A stretch of DNA of 64,000 nt from Trebouxia sp. TZW2008 (lineage: Eukaryota; Chlorophyta; Trebouxiophyceae; Trebouxiales; Trebouxiaceae), in NCBI GenBank assembly GCA_002118135.1, contig BDIU01000049.1, forward strand, positions 248,001 through 312,000, in the 5' to 3' direction. Position numbers and translations under genes: made by a program. Below the pieces are notes generated by a model that searched no databases, was not told the origin of the DNA, and worked only from the letters and a program-made list of their open reading frames with translations. Positions 30,001-42,000 of the stretch are shown piece after piece. The first letter of the stretch is position 1; every line of letters begins with the position of its first letter.

Positions 30001-33000
30001 TGACAGCCAGCGCAATGCTCATTCAGATACTAGTGCATCAGACGCGCTATTGAGCCCCCAACATGATGCTGCACAATCCTTTGCACAGCAGCATGGGATG
30101 ACCAATCAGCCTCCTCAGGGATGGCAGTCAATGTTTGGGCCGTCACTGACGTCTGAAAACCAGCGTGACCGTTCTGTCAGTGAACAGCAAACCCCTGAAG
30201 CTTCACAGGCTTTCCCCACCCAGCATGCTGTAAGAAATGCAGCACCTGCAGCAAGCCAGGATGCCTATGCTGCACCACTGACGGCTGCAAATGCAGCCCC
30301 TGTGCCTGCTGAGCATGCTGCCAGTGAGACCCCCTCTCAAGCTTCACAGAACTTCCCAGCCCAGCATGCAGTGAGAAATCAAGCACCTGCAACAAGTGAG
30401 ACCGCCTATGCTGCACCACTAACCTCCACCGACTCAGGCCCCAGGTATGCTGAGCGCGCTGTGCCTGCCGAGGGTGCTGGCACAGCTCCCATCCAATCAT
30501 CACAAGATTTCCCAGCCCAGCATGCAGTGACACACCAAGCACCTGCAACAAGTCAGGATGCCTACGCTGCACCGCCGACCTCTGCTGACACAGCCCCCAG
30601 GCATGCTGAGCACGCTGTGCCTGCTAAGCGTAATGGCCAAGCAGATCGTGAAGCACATGCTGATGGCAGATATGAGCAAGCTCACAGGCAAAGGCAGCCA
30701 GCTGATGGTGACAGGCCAAGGGACTCGCCTTTGCAAGGTGCAGGTGCATCAGGGGAGGGCGCAGAAGCTGTGACAGCAAATTCAAACGGCAAGGAGCAGG
30801 CCAGATCCCAGCAGGCCCCCCAGCAACCCCCTCAGCAGCAGCAACAGAACTTGCCAGGTCAGCGTGAAACTTGCAGTACACCACTTGTATTTTGTTGCTC
30901 CAGCTTTCAAACATTTCTGGGTGTGTCTACATTGCATCAGTGGAAGACAAACATAGGGCTGTTCCATCCAACGTGCTGTCACCTGATGGACTACTAGCCA
31001 TGCATCAACTGTGATTGACTGCAGCTGTATACTGTGCACTGCAGCTGTATGCTTGTGGGTGTGTTAAGGATGTACCTGTTGGTATGTCACATCCATCACA
31101 GCTGACTTGGCTGGTTAAGGATGTACAACGCTCTCCTCTTCCTGTATCTTCAACACTGCCTGTTCTGGGTTGCAGGGCGCTTGTTCAATGCAGTGTTTGG
31201 CAGCCTTACACAGGAGTCTCCCAGTCAGGCTACAGCAGACACAAGTGCACCAAGCCAAGCTGCAATTGTTAGAGGTCAAAGTAACCCTGATAACCCCAGC
31301 CAGCAAAGAGCTACATCTATTGTTGAAAAAGAGGGCAGGAAAGGTTTGTCAGCAGACCAGCAGGTGCAGGGTGAAGAAGAACAGCCTGCACAGCAGGCAA
31401 GGGCACAGCAGGCACAGCAGGCTGAGAGAGAGGCTGAGCAGGCTGAGCAGGAGACAGGTTTTGAATTGGGGCAAGCACAGCAGGCACAGCAGGAGGCCCT
31501 GCAGGCTGAGCAAGAAACCCTAGACAGCAGCCGTCAAGGGCTTGAAGAAGTCAGACAGGCCTTGCAGAAGCAGCAAGGTATGCTGATACAGGCGCCGTCG
31601 TCACCAACAATATGCCATGAGCAATGTGCACCAGGATTGAGTGTCTGCTTGTATCTTTACAGAGCAAACTTTGCATGTCAGCGAAATTTGCGCTGCGCAA
31701 TGTGCGCTATATGACATAAGAAGTGTCACAGTTGTTGTCATGTCACAGCTGTTGTGATGTCCTTTACAGGTGCTGCCAGCAATCAAGAAAATCTATCTCC
31801 TCAGCAGCAGTCAAAGCCACAGCAGACTGGAAGCGGCAGCAGCACAAGCAGAGTAGCTGGCTCTCCCCCAAGCAAGTACTGGAATCAGCCTGCGGCCAGT
31901 CAAGCAGCCGCCTCAGCAGATGCTGCAGACACTGACAGAGCAGCTGCTTCAGCCAGTGCTGCAGACAGTGACAATGCAGCTGCTTTAGCGGGTGCTGCAG
32001 ACAGTACCAAAGCAGCTGATGTTGTTACAGACCAAGCAGGCGACAGCACTGTTGCGCCTGAGAGTAGCAGCCAGCCAGCAAACCCGCCTCAGGATGAGGC
32101 AAGGGGGCTGGGTTATGCGAGGGGTAATGCAGAGCTGGCAAGAGTACATCAGGCTCAGCAGGCCCAGCAGGCAAAGCGGGCACAGCAGGCTCAGCAGGCT
32201 CTGAGAGAGGCTGAGCAAGTCGAGCAGGCACAGCTTGCAAAGCAGGCACAGCAGGCTCAGCAGGCACAGCAGGCTGAGAGGGAGGCTGAGCAAGCAGAGC
32301 AGGAGACTTGTGCTGAGTTGGAGTCAGCGCAGCAGGCACAGCAGGAGGCTATACAGGCAGAGCAGGAGACCCTAGACAGCAGCCGCCAGGGTCTGTTGGA
32401 AGTCAGAGACGCCATTCAGCAGCAGTCAGGTTTGTATGAGCTCTCTCTGAATGCTGTGTTGAGCATGTTCTGCCCAGCTTACATTGCATGCGTAGATTGG
32501 GTACTGTGATGTGCCCTGTGCTGAAAGTACTTTGTTCTGATTGTATTGCATGCAACAATTTGGTGCAGAGATGTGACAGCAACGGGTCAACAGGGATCCA
32601 GATGAACAAGCACACTTGCAGCAGAAAACCTGGTCGGCTTACCTTGCTATGACAATTTGACTGAAACGTGCTTGTGATGTTGAGCTGCTGCACAGCTGGC
32701 ACTTGTTGATGTTCTGGCTTCTGAAGCTGCAAAGCCATGTTGTTTATATGATGATTCCCCCGCATTCTCCTTCACAATTGCTATGCGGGGGCACTTTCAT
32801 AGTCACAACATGGTTTTGCGTTCAGATCTGGGCACACACAACCTGACCTTGTCAGCTTGAGCTACCTCCTTCAAATTATGCTGCGGAGCAGCAGCCTCTG
32901 TCTTGCTTTTTGTTGGGCGGGAGGATTCTCCTACCGCTGACATGCGCTTCCTGTCAGTGCTTATGCACGGCCTGTCTCTGCTTGTGCGAGCACACTACGA

Positions 33001-36000
33001 CACAAGGCATGACAAATGCTGGTTTGCCTCTGGTCACAGAGGCTGCCATTATGTCGCCTACCAGCTCAGGCTTTCCTGTTCTCTTCTGCAAGGCATCCTG
33101 GACATAGGGCAAGGCTTTGAGGAAGCTTCAACAGCAGCTGCTGCTGACACAAGATCGCAGGCAGGCACAGATAAGCTGCATTGCGCTGTTGCAGGCTCTG
33201 GAGAAGCTTCTGAGGCAGCTGCTGACACAAGCTCACTGGCAGGCACTTTCCTGTCAGGAATAGGGGAAACCACCAAGAGGCTTGAGTACATGGCAAAATC
33301 TTGCAAAGAACCTGTCTTGTGCTGTTGCAGGCTCTGCAAGAGCTTCTGAGGCATCTGCTGAGGCAGGCTCAGAGGCAGGCAGTGAGGGGGATTTTGAAGC
33401 TGAGCTGGCAAGTGCCCAGCAGGCACAGCGTGAGGCCTTGCTGGCAGGACAGAACTGCTTGAATGACAGCCGCAAGAGGCTGATGGAAGTCAGACAGGCC
33501 ATGCAGCAGCAGGCTGACGAATCAAGTGGTGAGTCATCATCTCATTTCATGCAGAGCATTGGTGATGTGATCAGTATACTCAAGTAAAAAGAGAAATTTG
33601 CACTACTGCTGGAATGGTGTCATCAAGAACAGAACTTTGTCAAATGATAATCCCTATGCCCCTTAATGAATGCTGCAGAATAGCTTTCCTGTGCTTTGCT
33701 GTTGCAATCATTATGATTTGCATTGCTGCCTAGGCATGTCACTCGCAGTGAAGTCTGCATAAGTTGCATTCAACTATGCAAACTCCTATATTGGATGAAA
33801 TTTGCTGACATAAGAATCATTATTTGCACTCACAAGTGAGCAGGTTGCTGATGAGCAACCATCAACTTCAACAGAAGGCGTCAGTGCAGCTGCAGCTGCT
33901 CCACAGCGAGCAGGTGCTCAGGCCGGTGCTGAAGCAGGTGCTCAAACAAGTGCTCAGGCAGATACTCATGAAGGTGCTGAAGCAGGTGCTGAAGTAGGTG
34001 CTCAAGCAGGTGCACAAGAAGGTGTTCCAGCAGGTGCCCACGCAGATGTTCAGGCAGGCAGGCAAGAAGCTGCAGAGACTCAAGCTGAGCTGGAGTCAGC
34101 ACAGCAGGCACAAAGAAAGGCGCTTCAGGCTGAACAGGAATCTCTCAATGATACCTGGCAGGGGTTGTTGGGGGTCAAACAGGCCCTGCAGCAGCAGCAG
34201 CAAGGTAACAGGCTCACAAATGTTCCGTGACAACAATGACATCGTTTTTGCTGACTTTCAACAGCTGAACATCAGACATCTTTATTGTGACGCTCAAAAC
34301 AAGCCTGCCTGGCGAAGCAGGAGTTGCGCACACACCCAGCAGTATATGCTAGAACATGTAATCAATTCTTTTTACTATTATCATTGGTATTCTTCACAAC
34401 AGCAGCCCTGAATATTCAAAATACTGCCCAAAACATAGCCTGACCAGCAACATTATTTTGATGATGCTGATAGTAATAATATTGGCAAGTGTTGTACTAC
34501 ATATCCCAGCAACAACTGCTTCAATTATCAGGAAAGCTTTTGCTATTGAAAATATCTTCCCAGAGGTGCCGCCACTTGCATCACAGTTGCTGCAGTCAGC
34601 AGTGATTTCTGACGTTGCCACAATTTAGGTTTTGCCCGTCAACCCCAGACCCCTGCTTGAGCTGGTGTCACAGCAGGGAATGACCATAACTGGCGGCTTG
34701 CTTGGTCTTCACCACGCTGCACAACCATTCATTGCTTGCTTGAGCTGCGGGAGAAGAACATGAGTGGGGGGCGATTCGCTGCAGTCAAAATTGTCGGACC
34801 TGAAGTGACGGGAGCCGGCGTGTTGCATGAGCAAACAAAAGCATGTGATGGTCAGATGCTTGCACTGAACAGCAGTTTGACTGGGCACTGCTTCATGATG
34901 CTTGCACTGGGTAGCAGTTGATTTGGGCACTGCATCATGATGCTTGAATCTGCACCATTGCTCAGGACAGCCGCCTGTGCATGTATGTGCGCTTTGTGGA
35001 GAATGTGCCATCCCTCCCAAACAAGGTGGTGCTGTCTGATACTGGCTTATTTCTGAAAGCTGGTACCTTCACTGCAAAGTCCCCACACATGCAGAGTATA
35101 CTGATGAATTCAGAACAGTCTGTGCCTCAAACTGACTCCAAACGCTGGAAGATTCTCTATGCATCATCAGCCCTGGATGATGCATTTCTCATGATTGCTG
35201 ACTGCATGTTTCTTGCCCTGTGCAGAGCATAAGATGCCCCAAAGGTCTCAGGCAAGAGACCAAGTTGTCTCATCGGATGCCCCACAGCACAGAGACCATG
35301 CTCCCTCAGTTATTCAAGAGTTGGGACCATCTGCGGGCACTCAGCCTCAGCTGAGATCTGCATCACTCACCGAAGAAGCTGCTCAGCCACTCACACAGCA
35401 GCCGCAGCAGCCACAGCAGCAGCAAGGGCAGCAGCAAGGGCAGCAGTCAGCAGGAAGCAGTGGCAGTCAAAGGCTTGCTGGCTCACCTCCCAGCAAGTAC
35501 TGGGGCCAGACAACTGGCAGCAGCGCATCAACAGACCAGCCGACAGGTCATACAGGGCCTGAGCAGGCAGTTGCAGTAGGCGCCACCCCAGCAGGCGCCT
35601 CACTAGCTGCTGTGGCAGCCACCCAGGAAGGTGCCAGAGCAGCTGATGGCAGCCTGGGGAGCCAGACAGCAGAAGCTGACGGGCAGGAGGCACAGCAGGC
35701 ACAGCAGGCAAAGCAGACACAGCAGGCTGAGAGAGAGGCTGAGCGAGCTGAGGAGGAGACTCATGCTGAGTTGGAGTCAGCGCAGCAGGCACAGCAGCAG
35801 GCTATACAGGCTGAGCAGGAGACCCTAGACAGCAGCTGCCAGGGGCTTGAGGAGGTCAGACAGGCTTTACAAGCCCGACCAGGCAAGTGTCACTACAGTA
35901 AACTCTCTTTGTAAGGACCCTCAATGTAAGGACAATCTCGATGCAAGGACAATGCCATTGGTAGCCAATCACTGCATTCTGACTGCAGTGGTCCCTCTGA

Positions 36001-39000
36001 GTAAGGACACTTCAATACAAGGACATTTTGCTTGGTGACCAAAGCAGTCTCTACAAAAAGAGTATACTTTACCTTGTTCATGGGAGCAACTTACACATGT
36101 CATGAGCCAGCAATGTCTGCATTGCAGTTGCTGCATCTTTGCTGCAACAGATCTGCTTCACCTTTTATGCGTCTTTCAGTCATCAAATTTGGGTTGCCAA
36201 TGACTTTGACACTGCCATTCACAGCCCTATGCCATTGCAGGTTCTGCAGAAGCTTCTGAGGCAGCTGCTGACACAGTGTCACAGGCAGGCACTGACACAG
36301 GCAGCCATGGGGAGTTTGAGGCTGAGCTGGCGAGTGCCCAGCAGGCACAGCATGAGGCCTTGCTGGCGGGACAGAACTCTTTGAATGACAGTTCCAAGAG
36401 GCTGCTGGAAGTCAGACAGGCCATGCGGCGGCAAGGACAAGAGCAAGCTGGTATGCCAACTTCCCTTCATAGCGGCTGCGATGGCCATCGAGTATATTGT
36501 CCTTGCATCACATTGTCCTTACTCAGAAGTACTGATATGCAGTCGCGGTGCTGGCCCCATCGTCTGCACACCTTTGGGTGACAAATGAGCATACTGTATG
36601 GCCGAAACAGGGTGAGGCATACCTGTTACCTACCTTGCGTTTGCCGCCTTGCGTTTGTGCAAGCACAACACCCAATCAACCAATCAACCAAGTTGTCCTT
36701 ACTCAGTAGTACTCAGTTTTGCCAGTAGAGCCAGCATGCAATGATTGGTTGCAAATTGCACTCTCTCCACGGCAAGGATGCTCCCATATTGTGTGTCCCT
36801 ATGTTAAGATGTTGCTGTGTGTTCCAGAGCAGCCGTGTGTAGCAAAGTGGCAAGGTGAATGTGTGTTGTTTGGCGTCACCATGGGTGGTCTGTACAAAAA
36901 TAAAGCCTCAATTTGCAGTCTGGAGCAGTACCTAGTAACACTGACCTGTTGTCAGCAGCTTCACTGTCCTTGTATTCTGTTCCTCTGTGTGCTTGGGCAA
37001 TCTGGGTTATAATGTCTGACTTGACTTGGACAAGGTGTGTCATTCTGCGGCAAGCCTGTCTGCAAGATGTCTCACTAAGTCATGAGTCGCAGGAGGCTTT
37101 CCAGCTGAATGGTACATGCTCAAGGCATACAATATGGCCCAGATGCAAGCACACAGTGTGTCATTGAGCTGCTTGCTTTGTACCAGCAATCAGCCTCGTC
37201 TTGGGCTGCATGGTATTCAATTGTTAGCCTATCTTACAACAGTGAGAGAGAGGGAGATTGAATTTACGTGCTTTGGCCAGCCAACAAGGTTGATTGCATG
37301 TGCCGCATAGTGGCAATGACTGTATGTCCATGAGGTCTGGCAGCTTCTGCATCTTGGTTGATGTGTGGGGTGACAATCAAGCATAAGCAGAGGTTGGAGT
37401 GCACAATATGTTGTGTGTCTTGGTTATTGCAAATCGCTCAGACTGTTCAGGGCTGTTGCTATGCACCCAGGACAGATTGCGTCCTGGTCAGAGCAAACCA
37501 CTTCGCTCGTTCAGGGCTGTTACATAGTACCACTTTGCAACCAGAACACATTGTGTCCTTCGGTCAGAGCAAACCACTCCGCTCATGCAGGGCTGTCGCT
37601 CGGTACCACACTGCAAATTCCCTGCAAGAAGCTGCGAGACAGGCTATGCCTGGTCTCTGGCGTCCAAGTCTGTGTATCTGACGTCTGACAGATGGTTTGA
37701 CACCATCTGACTCTTCTGATCTGAGTCTGATAGTGTCTGACAATGTCTGACTAGTCTGACACTCTGACTAATCTGAACCTGACCAGTCATCTGTGCTTGT
37801 TTATGCACAGAGGCATTGCAAGAACAGCCAGCAGAAGCTGTGGCCAAAAGTCCCAGTGATGATGACATGAACACTTCACAGCAGCCTGACCAAGCCGCAG
37901 CAGGTCAGTCTGCTACCACTTGTGCTTGTCTTACAGATGTCAACTCATGCTTTGACAAAGATGCATGCAACTGCTTTATGTGCTGTACAATGTGTTGTCA
38001 GTAGTGCTGTTGATGTGAGTTGCAGTGCCTCCTCAGGTGCAGGACTGTACACACGATTGGTGGTGTCTACGAAATTGAAAATGCAGTTGCCGTTGTGCTT
38101 TTTTCTGCAGAGATTGCAAGGAAAATGCAGCTTTAGCAACGACTAAAAAGCTTCTTGGCATGCTTGCAAAAGCCTTTCTTCTAAGCTGTATCATGTCCCA
38201 GGTACGTTACCACATCCAGCAGCGGAAGCGGCCCCAGCGCCAGAGAGGGCAATTGGGAGCAGCCCTGTTGGACATCCAGCAGCTGGAATTGCCCCAATGC
38301 AGAATAGGGCTGTTGAAAGCAGCCCTGGCCAAGCTGCCCTAGCAGTTGCTCAAGGGCGCCCTGTTGCCTTTGAAGCTAGAAGAAGCGGCTTCTCTCTAGC
38401 TTCAGTCCCGCCAAGCATTCTATGGGGTCAGCCTGCCACTAGTGCACCTTCTCAAGCAGTGCCTCAGGCAGCTGGCAGAGCACCCCCAGGCGCAACTACC
38501 CAAGCAGCTGTCCCACCAAGCAGTCTGTGTGGCCAATCCTCAAGTGCTGCACCTTCTCAAGCAGCGCCTCAAGCAGCTGATACAGCAGCTGGCAGACCGG
38601 GGGTGGGTACAACTGTGCAAGCAGCTGCCCGGCCCAATGGCTTGACGAGTCAAGCTGCCACTGCTACAACTGCTCAAGATACCCCTCCTGCAGATGACAC
38701 AGCAGCAGCTCAAGCAAGCAAAGGTTCACTCACTGCAGCAGCTGACTCAGCAGCTGACAGACAAGGCACAAGCGCCCAAGCAGGTGCCAGGACAGCTGTT
38801 GGAGAAGGTGATGGCGCAGGTGCTCGGCCTACTGTTGATAGTGCTGGCTCAAATGCCAGATCAGCAGCCCAGACCAACAGCACGCGAGGTATGCTGAACT
38901 TGGGTGGTTGCTATCATGCACCTTGTTGTCTTGGGGGGTATACTGAGCTTGCTGCTCGTTGCCGTCATGGCCATGCATTGTACTAGATGATCATGTATAC

Positions 39001-42000
39001 ATTAGCCATCATTTTGGCTGGTTAAGGCCGCAGGTTCGGCAGTCATACACACCCTACGGCGTTGATCATCTTGGTGATGCGTCAGCATCCATTGCAGGAC
39101 ACTCGGCAGTGCAGGATGCATGAGGCTTGCCAAGCCTGGGCCTATATCAGCATCATCCCTGCATACATTGCATCGGCATACTTTGCTGTCTGCTATGTGG
39201 CCACATTGATGTGCATTGGCATACAACTTCATGTGTGGTTGTGCATCAAGCTGTTGCTGCCTTGTGGCTTTTACTTAATCCAAAATCAAAAGATTCAGTG
39301 GCTGAAACAGCACACACGCAAATCACTTTGCTTGGAACATGCAAACTTTGCAGTTTTGCCATGTGCTGAGACTATGAGACAACTGATGCACCATCACCTT
39401 GCATTGTCCTCAGACCTTGGTCAGCACATACACTGATCTAGCTCATCAAACACTGAGAGTTCTGCATGCGATCCTCAGCATGTCAGAGTACGTATGCCAG
39501 AGCTTATTGCAACATTACACTACTGATACAGCCTATCAGACACTGAGAGCACTGCATATTGCACTTGTAGGTGGCGCAACCATCAGACCTGCAAAGCTTT
39601 GGCCCAGCTTGCCTGAAGGTTGGGCGCAAGCTGTGGACGACAGAGCCTCTGACTCTGGCACCCCCACATCAGCACGTTCTGTGTCGGCTGCCCCAGCTAC
39701 TGCTGCTGCTGCAGCTAACAGCCCCAAGACCTTTGCCAGCAGTGCCTCTACACTCACAGCTGCCACAGCCACCACCGCTGCCCCAGCTGCTACCACTGCC
39801 ACCACTGCAACTGCTGTCCCTGCTGCTAGCAGTACTTCACCACTCAGCGTAGGCACCAATGGCTCAGCCGCCACATCTACCCCAGCTGCCACTGCTGCTG
39901 GAAGCAGTCACCGCCAGGTCGCTCCTGGCAGCAACCTTGCTGCAGTGCAAGGTGGCACAGGCACCCCTACAGTTGGTACATCTGCCACAGCTGTGGGACG
40001 TGCAGTGTCTGCTCAACCAAGAGGTGGTGCGCAGTCCGGTCTGTGGCAGACCTCAGCACAGCGACCATCTAGTGCATGGGGAACAGCTGCACAGCCAGCC
40101 TCTGGCTCTTGGCAGGCAGCAGCTCAGCTGGCAGCTGCCGCTGCTGCAAGGCGGCGTGCACAGCCACCACCAAGTGCTAGGCTGCTGCAGCCACTGTCTG
40201 CCACAGCTGTGGCAGAGCAGCGTCCAGGTGCAGCAGGCAGAACAGCTGCTGACAAGACCACACAGCCAAGCAGAGGTCCCGCCACAGCCAAAGTGTCAGA
40301 CTCTGTGTCTAATGCAAAACAAGCCACAGCTGTGGGTGCTAAGCCGCTTGGCAGGACTGTTCATATTCCTCCTGAAATCACATCAGCACCTAGTCAGGCA
40401 GACCCAGCACAGCAGCGTTCAAACGTTGCAGCATCAACAGCACCAAGCGGCTCTCAGGCTAATCGTGATGTGTCACAATCATCCTCTGTCCCAGGTGATC
40501 CTGAAGTCAAGCTTCCCACGGTTGTAGCACCTGCTTCTGCTGCATCTCAGAGCAGGCAAGCCACTGCTGCTGCTGCTGAGCCGCAGCTGCAGCACGCTGA
40601 GCATGCTGTGCCTTCAACAGACAAGCCTTCAGCAGCTGCTGATGGCAATGCTGCCGATGCCGACAAGATAGCTGCTGTCAGTAAGTCGTCTCAGCCTCAG
40701 ACAAAGCGTGAAGCTGTCTCTTCCCCAGAGAGCATTGCTGAGCCTGAGGGCGTCAAGGACCAAGCTGACGTCAGCAAGCGTGATGTCACACATGCTGTCC
40801 CTGATGTCACTTCAAAAACTTCTCCACAGCCTGGCAGCGATGTCATGGGTAAGACTCATGTCAGCAAAACACAAGCTACACAGCCTGATGTCCAGACCAC
40901 GTCTGCTACACAGCCTGCTGGTGATGTCAAGATCAACTGTCAAGCTACAGGAGCTGCAACAACAGCACCGTCTGCTGGCGCTGGTGCTGGTCACAGACTG
41001 AGTGTGATTGACAGCCGCAGTCAAAACCAGGTTGCTGCTTTGGCTGCTCTGGACGCTCTGATTCCTCCACCGTTTGAATTCAAATCCACCCCTGCTGACA
41101 CAGGGTACTTCTCAAAGTATGCACCGCTCGCAGAAGCAGCCCCACCAGCTGCTCAGGCAGCTTCTAGCACAGCACCAGCAGCAGACTCTGCTTTTGGCGC
41201 CAAACATGTTCAAACTCCTCAGCAGGTGTCAGCGCCAGCAGCAGCAGCCAAGATCACAACCACTCACGCAGATACCTTTGCCCATGGCAGGGACCTTTTA
41301 AGGCTCAGCAGTCCTGACTTGAGGCGACAGATAGACAGGACTGCTGCAGACGTTCAGGAAGCTGCCAATGAGAGGGACGCTTTGCATGCTTTGCAGCAAC
41401 AAGGGGCCAGACCACAAGAGGCAGGGCAGCAGGGTGCTGCCCTGGCTAGGGCCACTGGAGCTCTAAAGGCCCTTGTGGCAGGGCATGTTGAGGAGGCTGA
41501 GTCACTCTCAAGGGGGCTGCCAGAATACTCAGGTGAGCAGTGAAATGAGCTGAACTGGTTGTACTTGCTTTGCTGTCTGGCATGGCCTGCTGTTGCAGCA
41601 TGCGGAGCATCTCCTCTGCACACAAGCAACCTGCTGCCCTCTTGTTGGAGTCAAACCAGCAGTTGGCATGCGCACACCTGACGCTGACGCTGGAAAATGT
41701 CAATATGGTACCTATAAGGACAATCGACTTGTGATCACCAGCCTTGCTGCAATCATGCTTACTAGTGCTACTTAGCATGACTACCACCCCTTGACTGTGG
41801 TGACTTGTTCTCACATGGTGGTGAATGCAGGCCCTACAGAGGAAAATTCTAGTGCGCGGGGTCCTGCAGCGATGGCAGCTATAGGGGGAATTAGTTGAGT
41901 ACTGTCATCAGTGTTTGTATCATCATCACCATCATTGTGCCATCATCCTCATGATTGCAACTGTTAAGAGCATCACTATGGGTGGGTGCAGGTCCCACAG

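Larger units (their letters stand above)
31400..36450 (+). repeat. Six coiled-coil-like modules on separate exons of the giant gene
   Basis: Each module is about 42 residues at the 3' end of its exon, for example AELESAQQAQQEAIQAEQET, then LDSSRQGLLEVRDAIQQQ. They end the exons 31176-31577, 31770-32429, 33331-33528, 33875-34204, 35226-35882 and 36241-36450. Two subtypes occur: AEQETLDSS and LAGQNSLNDS. Preceding heptad-like QQAQQAEREAEQAEQE runs suggest helical coiled coil. Every exon is phase 1 at both ends, so modules can be added without a frame change. Confidence 0.8.
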
